NCBI GenBank assembly: GCA_025934375.1
Contig: JAICYD010000040.1
Coordinates: 1-50,395 of the forward strand
Reading direction: 5' to 3'
Length of the DNA: 50,395 nt
Origin: Streptosporangiaceae bacterium
Lineage (GTDB): Bacteria > Actinomycetota > Actinomycetes > Streptosporangiales > Streptosporangiaceae
The notes beneath the pieces were generated by a model that was not told the DNA's origin, did no database searches, and saw only the letters and a program-made list of their open reading frames with translations. Of the stretch, positions 9,022 to 16,616 are shown piece after piece (the first letter of the stretch is position 1; every line of letters starts with the position of its first letter). The position numbers and the translations under genes were made by a program.

Positions 9022-10494
9022 CTACGGTGACGATCCCGTAGAAGCGGGGGTGCTAGGGGGTTGGAGTGTACCCCCCGGAGAAATAGGCGCGTGGCCGGAG
9101 ACGGCGTACTGGATGTCGGCCGCGAGCGCGGCGACCGAGCCGTGCAGGTCGATGCTGTGGCCCTGCCGCGCCGCGTCCAGCAGCGGCCACACCTGACCCT
9201 GGATCAGCGCGCTGAACTCGGTGTAGTACGGGGTCACCGGGCGCGGGATCGCCTTGCCGATCGCCTTGAGGATTGTCGAGCCGATCCGCAGCTGGCGGCC
9301 GGGCTTGTCGCCGCACAGCGGGCTGCCGGTAACCGCCGCGTAGCCGTGTGCCGTGTACCCCGCGGGCAGCGGGGCGTTGGCGGCGTAGGCGGCCGTCCTG
9401 GTGGCGGGGAACCCGCCGACCGCGAACAGGCACCGCTCGGCTTGCTCGGAGGTCAGGAAGGAGATGACCTTCAAGGCGGCCTCCGGGTGCGGGCTGCTCG
9501 CCGAGATCGCCAGGTCCTGCCCGCCGAGCACCGAGGGGAAGGGCAGCGGGGAGACGGTGAAGTTGCGGGCGACCTCGCTGGAGCCGGGCAGCGTGGCCGT
9601 GGCGATCTGGTTGTAGTAGATCGGCCAGTTCCGCATGAACACCGCTTGGCCGGTGGCGAAAGCGGTGAACGACTGGGCTTCGGACGCCGACAGCTCCGAG
9701 CCGGGAATCTGCAGGCCGATCTGGCTCACGAGCTGCTCCAGCCCGGCGGCTACCGCCGCCGGGTCCCGGATGGTGCCATCGGCGCCGATCGCGTCCGGCC
9801 GGTAGCCGCGGATGATCTCCAGCAAGTTGACGGTCAGGCCCTCGTACTCGGCGAACTGCCCGGTGTACCCGTCCCTAATGGCCGGGTCCTTTTGCCGGGC
9901 CTGCAGGGCGGCCCGCATCACCTGGTCGAACGTGCCCAGCGGGGACGCGGGGTCAACGAGGTCGGTGCGGTGGTAGAGCAGGCCCACGTCGGTGGTGAAC
10001 GGCGCCGCGTACAGCCGCCCCGAGCCGTCCTTGCCGGAGGCCAGTGGCTGGGGGAGGAACCCGTTAGTGGCCAGGTGGCCCTCGAGCGACCTGACGTAGC
10101 CGGCCGCCGCGAACTCGGGCACCCACTGGCCGTCCAGGTTGTAGATGTCGTACTGGGCGTCGCCAGCCTGGGCGGCGGCGAGCATCTGGCTGTGCGCCAG
10201 CGTAGCGCCGCCGTCGACCACGGCCAGCCGTATCCGGATGCCGGTGATCCGGGCCTCGCGGGCATTCCACCAGTCGGCCAGCTCGCTGTACATGCCGGTG
10301 TCGCCGCTGCGCACCGGCGTGTCGCCCGCGCTGATGCTGGTGTCCGTCCCGGTCAAGATCGTGACGGTGACCGGCCCCGTCGCTGGCGCCGGCCACGGCC
10401 CGGTGCCGGGCGCCGGCGCGCACCCGGCGGTCCCCGCCGCGCAGGCCACGACCGCGGCGATCAGGGCCGCCACCCGGCGGCGCTTGCCGGTCAT
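9022..10494 (-). CDS. Extracellular solute-binding lipoprotein
   Basis: Predicted 490-aa lipoprotein of the type 1 solute-binding fold (sugar/peptide SBP-like). The N-terminus is a lipoprotein signal peptide: MTGKRRR, a hydrophobic Ala-rich stretch, then a lipobox ending TAGC with the lipidated Cys at about residue 25. Characteristic SBP features are YDIYNLDGQWVPEFAAAGY, APFTTDVGLLYHRTDLV, AFATGQAVFMRNWP and the segment HPEAALKVISFLTSEQAERC. ATG 10494 overlaps the upstream VWA gene stop by 4 nt (ATGA), so the two are translationally coupled. No ABC permease or ATPase gene is nearby. Its ligand is unknown; the protein may act with the VWA membrane partner rather than with an ordinary importer. 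Confidence 0.88.
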   Translation of the reverse strand: MTGKRRRVAALIAAVVACAAGTAGCAPAPGTGPWPAPATGPVTVTILTGTDTSISAGDTPVRSGDTGMYSELADWWNAREARITGIRIRLAVVDGGATLAHSQMLAAAQAGDAQYDIYNLDGQWVPEFAAAGYVRSLEGHLATNGFLPQPLASGKDGSGRLYAAPFTTDVGLLYHRTDLVDPASPLGTFDQVMRAALQARQKDPAIRDGYTGQFAEYEGLTVNLLEIIRGYRPDAIGADGTIRDPAAVAAGLEQLVSQIGLQIPGSELSASEAQSFTAFATGQAVFMRNWPIYYNQIATATLPGSSEVARNFTVSPLPFPSVLGGQDLAISASSPHPEAALKVISFLTSEQAERCLFAVGGFPATRTAAYAANAPLPAGYTAHGYAAVTGSPLCGDKPGRQLRIGSTILKAIGKAIPRPVTPYYTEFSALIQGQVWPLLDAARQGHSIDLHGSVAALAADIQYAVSGHAPISPGGTLQPPSTPASTGSSP

Positions 10495-12779
10495 CCGCCT
10501 GCCACCTGGCTGATCAGGAGGCTGAGCTGCCGGGTCAGGTCCCCGCTGGCGTTCACGCAGGTGCCTCCGGTCGTTGTCGCGAGCGCCGCGAGTGACTGTG
10601 CGGCGGTGGTGGGGGTCTGCGCGCACCCGGCGGGCCCGAAGGCGATGACGAACACCTTGACGCGGGACTGCGCGGGCAGCCCCGGCGGGCGCAGCGAGAT
10701 GCGCGTCACGTTGCCGAAATCGGAGGAGCGGGGATCCTCGGCCTGGCTGTCGCCGTCGGTGAGCAAGATCACCGAGTTGATCGGCTTGTCGCCGTTGCCG
10801 CCTGGCCGCTGGTTCAGAAGGACGTCGGCGGCGTCGGCCAGCAGGTCGAACTGGGCTGAATGATCGTGCGCGCGCAGCCCGCTGACGCTGGCGGCGACCG
10901 AGGCGAGGCGGGCGGCGGTGGCGCTGCCGAACGGGACCGGCTCCGCGTGCGTCGCGGCCCCGGGGCCGGGGAACGCCCACACCCCGAAGCCGTCGCGGGG
11001 ACCCAGGGGGCTGCCGGTCGAAGCGGGTGATGTCCGGGCGGGCGCTCCGGTGACCAGGGCGTCGGCGGTCGCCGCCTCGATCTGCGGCAGGTAGGGCTCC
11101 ATGGGGCCGGAGTCGTCGATCGCAACCAGGACGTGCGCTGGTGCCTGGGCCGCCTTGAAGCTTGCCAGCGCGCTTCCCATCTCGCTGTCCGACGGCTGCG
11201 AGCTCGTGCCGGAACCCGGCGCGTCCAGCCCGCCGGCTGTCAACGCGGCCCGCCCGGCGGGGCCGGTGAGCCAGTTGTAGAAGTCCATCTCATAGCGCTG
11301 GCGGGCCTGCTGCGCGGCCGGGTCACCGCCCCAGTCCAGCGTGGTGAACGGGAAGTCGAGGGACGGCGCGTCCGACGGGGGAAGGGCGGTCAGCGGCAAC
11401 GGCGGCGCCCCCGGCGTGACGGCCGGGCAGGCGTCTCCGGTCAGTTGCCCGGCGTCGATCATCGCCGCCGCCGCGCCCGATACCAGGTAGGCGGTAGCCG
11501 GCGGAGGCCGGCCGGCGGCGTGCGCCTGCTGCGCGGCCTGCGCGGCCGCGCACAGCAAGGTGGCGCTGTCGGCGGGAAAGTCGCCAGACGCCTCGATCGC
11601 GCGCTCGTCCGCCAGCGTGAGGCGAGGGTAGAGCTGGGCGATGCCGAGCCGGGCCGTTTCCGATTGCAGGGGGCTGGGCAGCTCCAGGCTGATGTGGTTA
11701 CTGGAGAGCACCTTGTACACGGTGCTCATTGAGTCAGACGCGGCGGTCCCGTAGAGCTGGCCGCCGACGAGGGTGGTGGGCACCGCGATGACCAGGCGAG
11801 AGGTCGCGATCGAGCCGACGGCGTGCGGCGGCGGGACCGGGCTGCCCGCGTTGGCCAGCGCGGTCATGACGGTGTCCACCTCCAGCGAGGAGGCGGGGAT
11901 CCAGATGGCGGGCCGGGGTCCGGAGGCGCTCAGCGTGCCGGTGCCCCATCCTGACTCCAGCGCGGTCTCGGCGGCGGCGTCGGAGGGCGCCGCGTAGGCC
12001 GTCAGGTCGACCGCGTAACAGGCCTGGGGCGAGATGGCCCGCTCGTCCTGCTCAAACTCGTTGATCGCTTTCAGCACGCCGGGCAGGCCCTCAGCTGACG
12101 ACAGCACGGGCAGTTCCACCGGCACCGGGCAGGATGGCACCAGGTCCAGGTTGCCCAGGGTTCCCCCGGCCGACAGCCCGAGCGCCGCTACCGTGCAGGC
12201 CATCGCCAGCCGCGACCCGGGCAGCAGCCAGGCCGCCCAGCGCCGCCGGCGAAAAAACCAGGCGACGGTCATGGCGCCCGCGAGGCAGGCCAGCACGCCC
12301 GCGAGCGCGAGGTAGCCCAGGGCATCGCTGTGCGCGAACCCGTTCCCGATTGTCCAGTAGCCGGTGAAGAACGCAGCCGCGACGAGGGCGCACATGATCG
12401 CGATCACCCAGGTGCGGGCGGCGGGGGCGGTGGTCGCCGGGGCCGGGGCCGGGCTGGCCGTTGCTATCGCGTCGCCGGTCGGGGACAGGATGCGAGGCGT
12501 CCGCGGCGGCGCCTGCTCCGTCGTTGCCCCGGAGGTGGCCTTGGCGGCCAGGGCGGCCCGGCGAGACCTGCGCTGGCGCAGGACGTACCAGCCGCTCAGC
12601 ACCACCACGAGCGCGGCCAGCAACGCGAACATGAGTGGCTGCCGGTGCTGGAAATCGCTGGCGATGATGTTTCCGACGCCTGAGGCGATGGTTGTGGCGA
12701 CGGTGGCGGCCAGGATGAACAATTGCGTCGTGAAGCCCTCCGGCTTTCTTTCGCCGGGGTCCCCTGTGCTGCCTGCCAT
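10491..12779 (-). CDS. Membrane protein with solute-binding-like and VWA domains
   Basis: 762-aa protein with five predicted transmembrane helices (about 17-40, 48-67, 123-145, 153-176, 190-210). An extracytoplasmic solute-binding-like region follows (about 216-525, type 2 periplasmic binding fold likely), then a von Willebrand A domain (about 548-760). The VWA metal site is degenerate at its first motif, with AIDDSGPM near 554-560 instead of DxSxS, while the later ILLTDGDS motif is kept. The order SBP then VWA is known from other actinobacterial proteins of unknown role. The lipoprotein SBP gene follows with a 4-nt overlap. A surface assembly that senses or captures a ligand is plausible but unproven; no catalytic motif was found. 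Confidence 0.85.
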   Translation of the reverse strand: MAGSTGDPGERKPEGFTTQLFILAATVATTIASGVGNIIASDFQHRQPLMFALLAALVVVLSGWYVLRQRRSRRAALAAKATSGATTEQAPPRTPRILSPTGDAIATASPAPAPATTAPAARTWVIAIMCALVAAAFFTGYWTIGNGFAHSDALGYLALAGVLACLAGAMTVAWFFRRRRWAAWLLPGSRLAMACTVAALGLSAGGTLGNLDLVPSCPVPVELPVLSSAEGLPGVLKAINEFEQDERAISPQACYAVDLTAYAAPSDAAAETALESGWGTGTLSASGPRPAIWIPASSLEVDTVMTALANAGSPVPPPHAVGSIATSRLVIAVPTTLVGGQLYGTAASDSMSTVYKVLSSNHISLELPSPLQSETARLGIAQLYPRLTLADERAIEASGDFPADSATLLCAAAQAAQQAHAAGRPPPATAYLVSGAAAAMIDAGQLTGDACPAVTPGAPPLPLTALPPSDAPSLDFPFTTLDWGGDPAAQQARQRYEMDFYNWLTGPAGRAALTAGGLDAPGSGTSSQPSDSEMGSALASFKAAQAPAHVLVAIDDSGPMEPYLPQIEAATADALVTGAPARTSPASTGSPLGPRDGFGVWAFPGPGAATHAEPVPFGSATAARLASVAASVSGLRAHDHSAQFDLLADAADVLLNQRPGGNGDKPINSVILLTDGDSQAEDPRSSDFGNVTRISLRPPGLPAQSRVKVFVIAFGPAGCAQTPTTAAQSLAALATTTGGTCVNASGDLTRQLSLLISQVAGG

Positions 12780-13020
12780 GTCTGGAGTCGCTCCTGAAAC
12801 ACGGTGCGTCGCTGCCCGTCTTCCTCAAGTAATCACGGAGCCTACCCTTTGCCGCATGTGGGATATCGTCGGCTTTAGTGGCAGATTCCGAATCGTGATG
12901 CGCGGCCTGGGCGCGCGAGCGGATTGGTGGCCGGCGCGGGGCATCAACGAACTCGCCGGGCTGTTGTATCCTCCGTTGACTGCCCAGAATCGGATGAACT
13001 GCAAGAGTGGTGAACCTGAT

Positions 13021-13437
13021 ATGACCACCGCGGAAACCGCCGCGACTGGCCTGCCGGTGCGGCCAGGCGAGGAGCCGTGGACCGTGACCGAGCTCGCTGA
13101 GGTACAAGCCGAGCTCGAGGCCGAGGCGACCGAGTTGCGCGCCGAGACCGACCAGGCCAGCGCGGCCATCGCCGGGCTGCTCGGGGGCTCGGTGACCGAG
13201 GCCGGCGACGACGAGGCCGACGCCAGCAGCAAGGTCTACGAGCGCGAGCACGAGCTGGCGATCAGCAACAACGCCCGCGAGTTGCTGGAGCAGACCGAGC
13301 ACGCGCTGGTCAGGATCGCCGCCGGGTCCTACGGTGTGTGCGAGTCGTGCGGCAAGCCGGTGGGCAAGGCCAGGCTGCTGGCCTTCCCCCGGGCAACCCT
13401 GTGCGTGGAGTGCAAGCAGCGCCAGGAACGTCGCTGA
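13021..13437 (+). CDS. TraR/DksA family zinc-finger protein
   Basis: 138-aa protein of the TraR/DksA C4 zinc-finger family; relatives bind RNA polymerase through the secondary channel. An Ala/Glu-rich N-terminal helical pair (about residues 20-95) contains TELAEVQAELEAEATELRAE. The zinc finger CESCGKPVGKARLLAFPRATLCVEC is complete with four cysteines (CxxC ... CxxC). ATG 13021 is chosen on family length; ATG 12994 is in frame and also possible. It lies upstream of lspA, the usual actinobacterial order. The 241-bp divergent gap to the VWA gene must hold promoters for both sides, but no convincing -35/-10 pair was recognised. Confidence 0.9.
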   Translation: MTTAETAATGLPVRPGEEPWTVTELAEVQAELEAEATELRAETDQASAAIAGLLGGSVTEAGDDEADASSKVYEREHELAISNNARELLEQTEHALVRIAAGSYGVCESCGKPVGKARLLAFPRATLCVECKQRQERR

Positions 13438-13471
13438 TGCCGCTAGCCCCTGGAAGGCCAAGGGAGTCCGG

Positions 13472-14122
13472 GTGCCGCCGGTAGAGGTAGCGGCCCCCGG
13501 CCGGGCCAGGCCCAAGGTCGCGGTGCTCGCCGCCATCGCGGCGCTCGTGCTGGGCCTTGACGTGCTGTCCAAGGCCCTGGTGGTCGCGCACCTGACTGAG
13601 GGGGAGCCGGTTCACCTCCTCGGGGACATCTTCGAGTTCACGCTGCTGCGCAACCCCGGCGCGGCGTGGAACCTCGGCACCGGCTACACCGCCGTGTTCA
13701 CCGTGCTGGCCGTCGGCGTCATCGCCTTCGTCGTGCGGGTCGCCAGGAAGCTGCGCAGCACGGGCTACGCGGTGGCGTTCGGGCTGCTGCTCGGCGGCGC
13801 GTCCGGGAACCTGGGCGACCGCATCTTCCGCGCGCCGGGGCTCTTCCGCGGGAACGTCGTCGACTGGATCGGCGTGGTCCCGCACTACTACCCGGTGTTC
13901 AACATCGCCGACTCAGCCATCTGCATCGCCGGCGCCACGTTCGTCGTGCTGGCCCTGCTCGGCATACGCATGGACGGCACCCGTGGGGATAAGGCCCCAG
14001 CCGGGCCCGAAGGGCCCGGGGAGGCGTCCCCGGACTCCGCCGCCGCTGCCCCGGACGAAGCCAGTGACTCCGCCGTCGCCGCCCCCGGCACTGCGTCCCC
14101 CGCGCCGTCCCCGGAGCGGTGA
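13472..14122 (+). CDS. lspA: Lipoprotein signal peptidase (signal peptidase II)
   Basis: Aspartic membrane protease that removes the signal peptide from diacylglyceryl-modified prolipoproteins. Four membrane helices are visible. The catalytic aspartates lie in the two family motifs GNLGDRIFR and VFNIADSAI, and the [11 protein letters not shown] segment is intact. GTG 13472 is chosen because AGGGAG precedes it by 5 nt and the conserved part starts about 15 codons later. The 216-aa product carries a non-conserved Pro/Ala/Ser-rich tail after residue 170. rluD starts 7 nt after the stop. Its substrates need prior Lgt action; the only lgt-like gene in this window looks inactive. Confidence 0.95.
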   Translation: MPPVEVAAPGRARPKVAVLAAIAALVLGLDVLSKALVVAHLTEGEPVHLLGDIFEFTLLRNPGAAWNLGTGYTAVFTVLAVGVIAFVVRVARKLRSTGYAVAFGLLLGGASGNLGDRIFRAPGLFRGNVVDWIGVVPHYYPVFNIADSAICIAGATFVVLALLGIRMDGTRGDKAPAGPEGPGEASPDSAAAAPDEASDSAVAAPGTASPAPSPER

Positions 14123-14129
14123 GGCGGTC

Positions 14130-15065
14130 GTGAGCTCGGGGACGCGGTTCGTCGAGGTCCCCGAGGGGCTGGACGGGGAGCGGCTGGACGCGGCGCTGGC
14201 CCGGCTGTTCGGCCTGTCCCGCAGCGCCGCCGCCGACCTCATCTCGGCGGGCAACGTGCTCGTCGACGGGCACCCGGCCAGCAAGTCCGACCGGGTGCTG
14301 GCCGGGGCACCGCTGGCCGTCACGCTGCCGCCGCCACCGGTTCCCATGACGGAGGTCGCCCGGGACCCTGTCCCGGGCCTGGCGATCGCCTACCAGGACG
14401 ACGACATCGTCGTCGTGGACAAGCCGCGCGGGGTGGCGGCGCATCCCACGCCGGGCTGGAACGGCCCGACCGTGATCGGCGGGCTGCTGGCCGCCGGGGT
14501 CCGGGTCGCCACGTCGGGAGCGGCCGAGCGGCAGGGCATCGTGCACCGGCTGGACGCCAACACCACCGGCCTGATGGTGGTCGCCAAGAGCGAGCGCGCC
14601 TACAGCGTGCTCAAGCAGGCGTTCCGCGACCGCGAGGTGAGCAAGACCTACCACGCCCTCGTGCAGGGGCACCCGGATCCCCTGCGCGGTACCATCGACG
14701 CCCCCATCGCGCGGCATCCCTCCGGCGACGGGCGGTTCGCCGTGGTCACCGGCGGGCGGCCCAGCGTGACGCACTACGACACGCTGGAGGCTTTCCGGGC
14801 CGCGAGCCTGGTCAGCGTTGGCCTGGAAACCGGCCGCACGCACCAGATCCGCGTGCACATGTCCGCGCTGCGCCACCCCTGCTGCGGCGACCTGCTCTAC
14901 GGCGCGGATCCCGTCCTCGCCGCCCGCCTCGGCCTGACCAGGCAGTGGCTGCACGCCGTCCGGCTGTCCTTCGAGCACCCCGCCCGGGGCCGCGCGGTCA
15001 CCTTCGACAGCGACTACGCCGAAGACCTCCGGCACGCCCTGGACGTCTTGCGCGCCGAGAGCTAG
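14130..15065 (+). CDS. rluD: RluD-type 23S rRNA pseudouridine synthase
   Basis: Pseudouridine synthase of the RluA/RluD family, which isomerises uridines in 23S rRNA. An N-terminal S4 RNA-binding domain (about residues 12-65, [21 protein letters not shown]) precedes the catalytic domain. The catalytic aspartate is in [18 protein letters not shown] (about residue 140), and the family motif [13 protein letters not shown] is present. GTG 14130 follows GAGG with 5-nt spacing and leaves a 7-nt gap after lspA, implying co-transcription. Length 311 aa is normal. The precise target uridines cannot be read from sequence. Confidence 0.94.
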   Translation: MSSGTRFVEVPEGLDGERLDAALARLFGLSRSAAADLISAGNVLVDGHPASKSDRVLAGAPLAVTLPPPPVPMTEVARDPVPGLAIAYQDDDIVVVDKPRGVAAHPTPGWNGPTVIGGLLAAGVRVATSGAAERQGIVHRLDANTTGLMVVAKSERAYSVLKQAFRDREVSKTYHALVQGHPDPLRGTIDAPIARHPSGDGRFAVVTGGRPSVTHYDTLEAFRAASLVSVGLETGRTHQIRVHMSALRHPCCGDLLYGADPVLAARLGLTRQWLHAVRLSFEHPARGRAVTFDSDYAEDLRHALDVLRAES

Positions 15066-15124
15066 CCCGTCCGGGAGCGTGATTCCTTGCTCCCAGCCCG
15101 AGGCGCCTTCCCCGGCCGGCACCA

Positions 15125-15155
15125 GGGGCGCCGCCCGCTAAGGGGGAGGCGCCCC
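15125..15155. terminator. Hairpin between convergent rluD and expansin genes
   Basis: Perfect 8-bp inverted repeat GGGGCGCC / GGCGCCCC with a 15-nt loop, lying 9 bp past the expansin gene stop and 59 bp past the rluD stop. A nested AGGGGG/CCCCCT pairing is also possible. It probably serves both convergent genes; no T-tract is present. Confidence 0.45.
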
Positions 15156-15163
15156 CTGACCGC

Positions 15164-16462
15164 TCAGGTCGCCGAGCACGTGAGCCCGGACAGCGTATGG
15201 TTGGTGCCGTTGATCACCATCCCGTAGGTGGTCGACCCGTTCGCGGGGATCGCGCCGTTGTAGCCCAGGTTGGACGCGGTGATCTGCTGTCCCTTTTGCG
15301 TTACGGCGGCGTTCCAGAAGTTGTTGCCGTTGGAGATGGTCTCGGCCGTGTCGCCGAACATGAACCCCGTCGTCCAGGTGGTGGTCGGTGCCGAGCCATT
15401 GTTGGTGACGGTGAGCTGCAGCTGGAAGCCGGTGCTCCACGAGTTGGTGATCGTCGAGGTCAGCGTGCATGAGCCGGCCGGCGGGGGCGGCGGGGGCGGC
15501 GGCGTGGTCCCGCCGGCCGAGGTGGTAAAGCTGATCGGGGTGTATGCGGGCGTACAGCCGTTCGGCAGGCACGAGGACGGCAGGGAGAAGTTGTACTGCT
15601 CGCCGTTGTTGATCAGGTTGCCCGACGCGTCGATGACCCGGATCTCAAACTGCGAGCCCCCGGTGCCGGACCCTGTTGTCGGCGCGACGATGTAGTCGTC
15701 TCCCATGTCGGAATCCATCGCGGCATTCGTCCAGGTGCCGTTCGCGAAGTACTGCACTCCGTGTATGCCGTTGGCCAGGTGCGAGATCGCGATCGCCGGG
15801 AAGAACGGCTGGGCGCCCTGGATGGCTCCGATCTTGATGTCGCCCGAGTAGTTGGGTGCCGCCTCGAACTGCCAGGTCACGTGCCGGTTATTCCAGCTGC
15901 CGGGGAACATGGTGGCGACGGGCGCCCCGTTCAGCACGAACTTGTTCAGCGATGCCTGCGCGAGGTCGACATGGAACGGGTCGTCCTTGCACCACGCGTT
16001 GCCGTCGTCGCAGCTGTCGGCGACGATCATGTCTAGCGTGGCGCCGTTGAACTGGTCGGCGACGTACCCCGACCCGCCCCGGCAGAACGGCTGGTTGGGC
16101 GCCCCGTCGTTGGTGCCGTTGCAGTTGGGGCCGATGGTGACCTTCACCCAGCGGCCGCAGTTCAGGCCGTTGTCGAACATGCCGAGCAAGGCCGCGTTGG
16201 CCGCGGAGATCGGCCGGGGCACGTTCGAGTAGTTGCCCGGCGAGTTCTGCACGTTCAGCGCAAGGAAGTCCTGCGAGTCCAGCGCCGACTGCGGCAGGCC
16301 GCAGCCCCCGAAGGGCGACCCGAGCCCGGTGAACCAGGTCGCGTTCCCGGTGACCGGGGTGGGCGTGTTGCCCGGATCGATCGCGTGGGCCGGGAGCTGG
16401 CCGAGTACTACCGCCATGCACGCCGCCATCACCGTGATAAGAGCCAACCATCGCCTACGCAT
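15164..16462 (-). CDS. Secreted expansin-like protein with C-terminal CBM2
   Basis: 432-aa predicted secreted protein that probably binds and loosens cellulose. A signal peptide (MRRRWLALITVMAACMAVVLG, cleavage near AHA-ID) is followed by an expansin/RlpA-like double-psi barrel with NCGRWVKVTIG and TLDMIVADSCDDGNAWC. An expansin C-terminal-like domain contains WNNRHVTWQFEAAPNYSGD. A poly-Pro/Thr linker (about residue 325) leads to a family 2 cellulose-binding module of about 100 aa, with conserved aromatic residues and Cys near each end. ATG 16462 is chosen because GGAGGTGG sits just before it and the signal peptide starts there. recQ lies 154 bp upstream on the same strand, so independent transcription is likely. 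Confidence 0.87.
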   Translation of the reverse strand: MRRRWLALITVMAACMAVVLGQLPAHAIDPGNTPTPVTGNATWFTGLGSPFGGCGLPQSALDSQDFLALNVQNSPGNYSNVPRPISAANAALLGMFDNGLNCGRWVKVTIGPNCNGTNDGAPNQPFCRGGSGYVADQFNGATLDMIVADSCDDGNAWCKDDPFHVDLAQASLNKFVLNGAPVATMFPGSWNNRHVTWQFEAAPNYSGDIKIGAIQGAQPFFPAIAISHLANGIHGVQYFANGTWTNAAMDSDMGDDYIVAPTTGSGTGGSQFEIRVIDASGNLINNGEQYNFSLPSSCLPNGCTPAYTPISFTTSAGGTTPPPPPPPPAGSCTLTSTITNSWSTGFQLQLTVTNNGSAPTTTWTTGFMFGDTAETISNGNNFWNAAVTQKGQQITASNLGYNGAIPANGSTTYGMVINGTNHTLSGLTCSAT

Positions 16463-16616
16463 GATCCACCTCCGCGGACACGAAGCCCTGCCGTCAGTGG
16501 CCAGGGTGCCGCCCGAACGCCGTCGGCGGCCATCCCAGTCGACCACTGCTAGGCGGCGCCGCAGGTCAGTGCGCTCTGCCGTGTGGGCGGCCATGAAAGT
16601 TCCGCGTGCGCCCGTC

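Noticed and set aside
9061..10863. Long plus-strand frame opposite the solute-binding lipoprotein gene
   Set aside because: Arg/Gly/Val-rich composition without domains; the opposite strand has a clear lipoprotein SBP.
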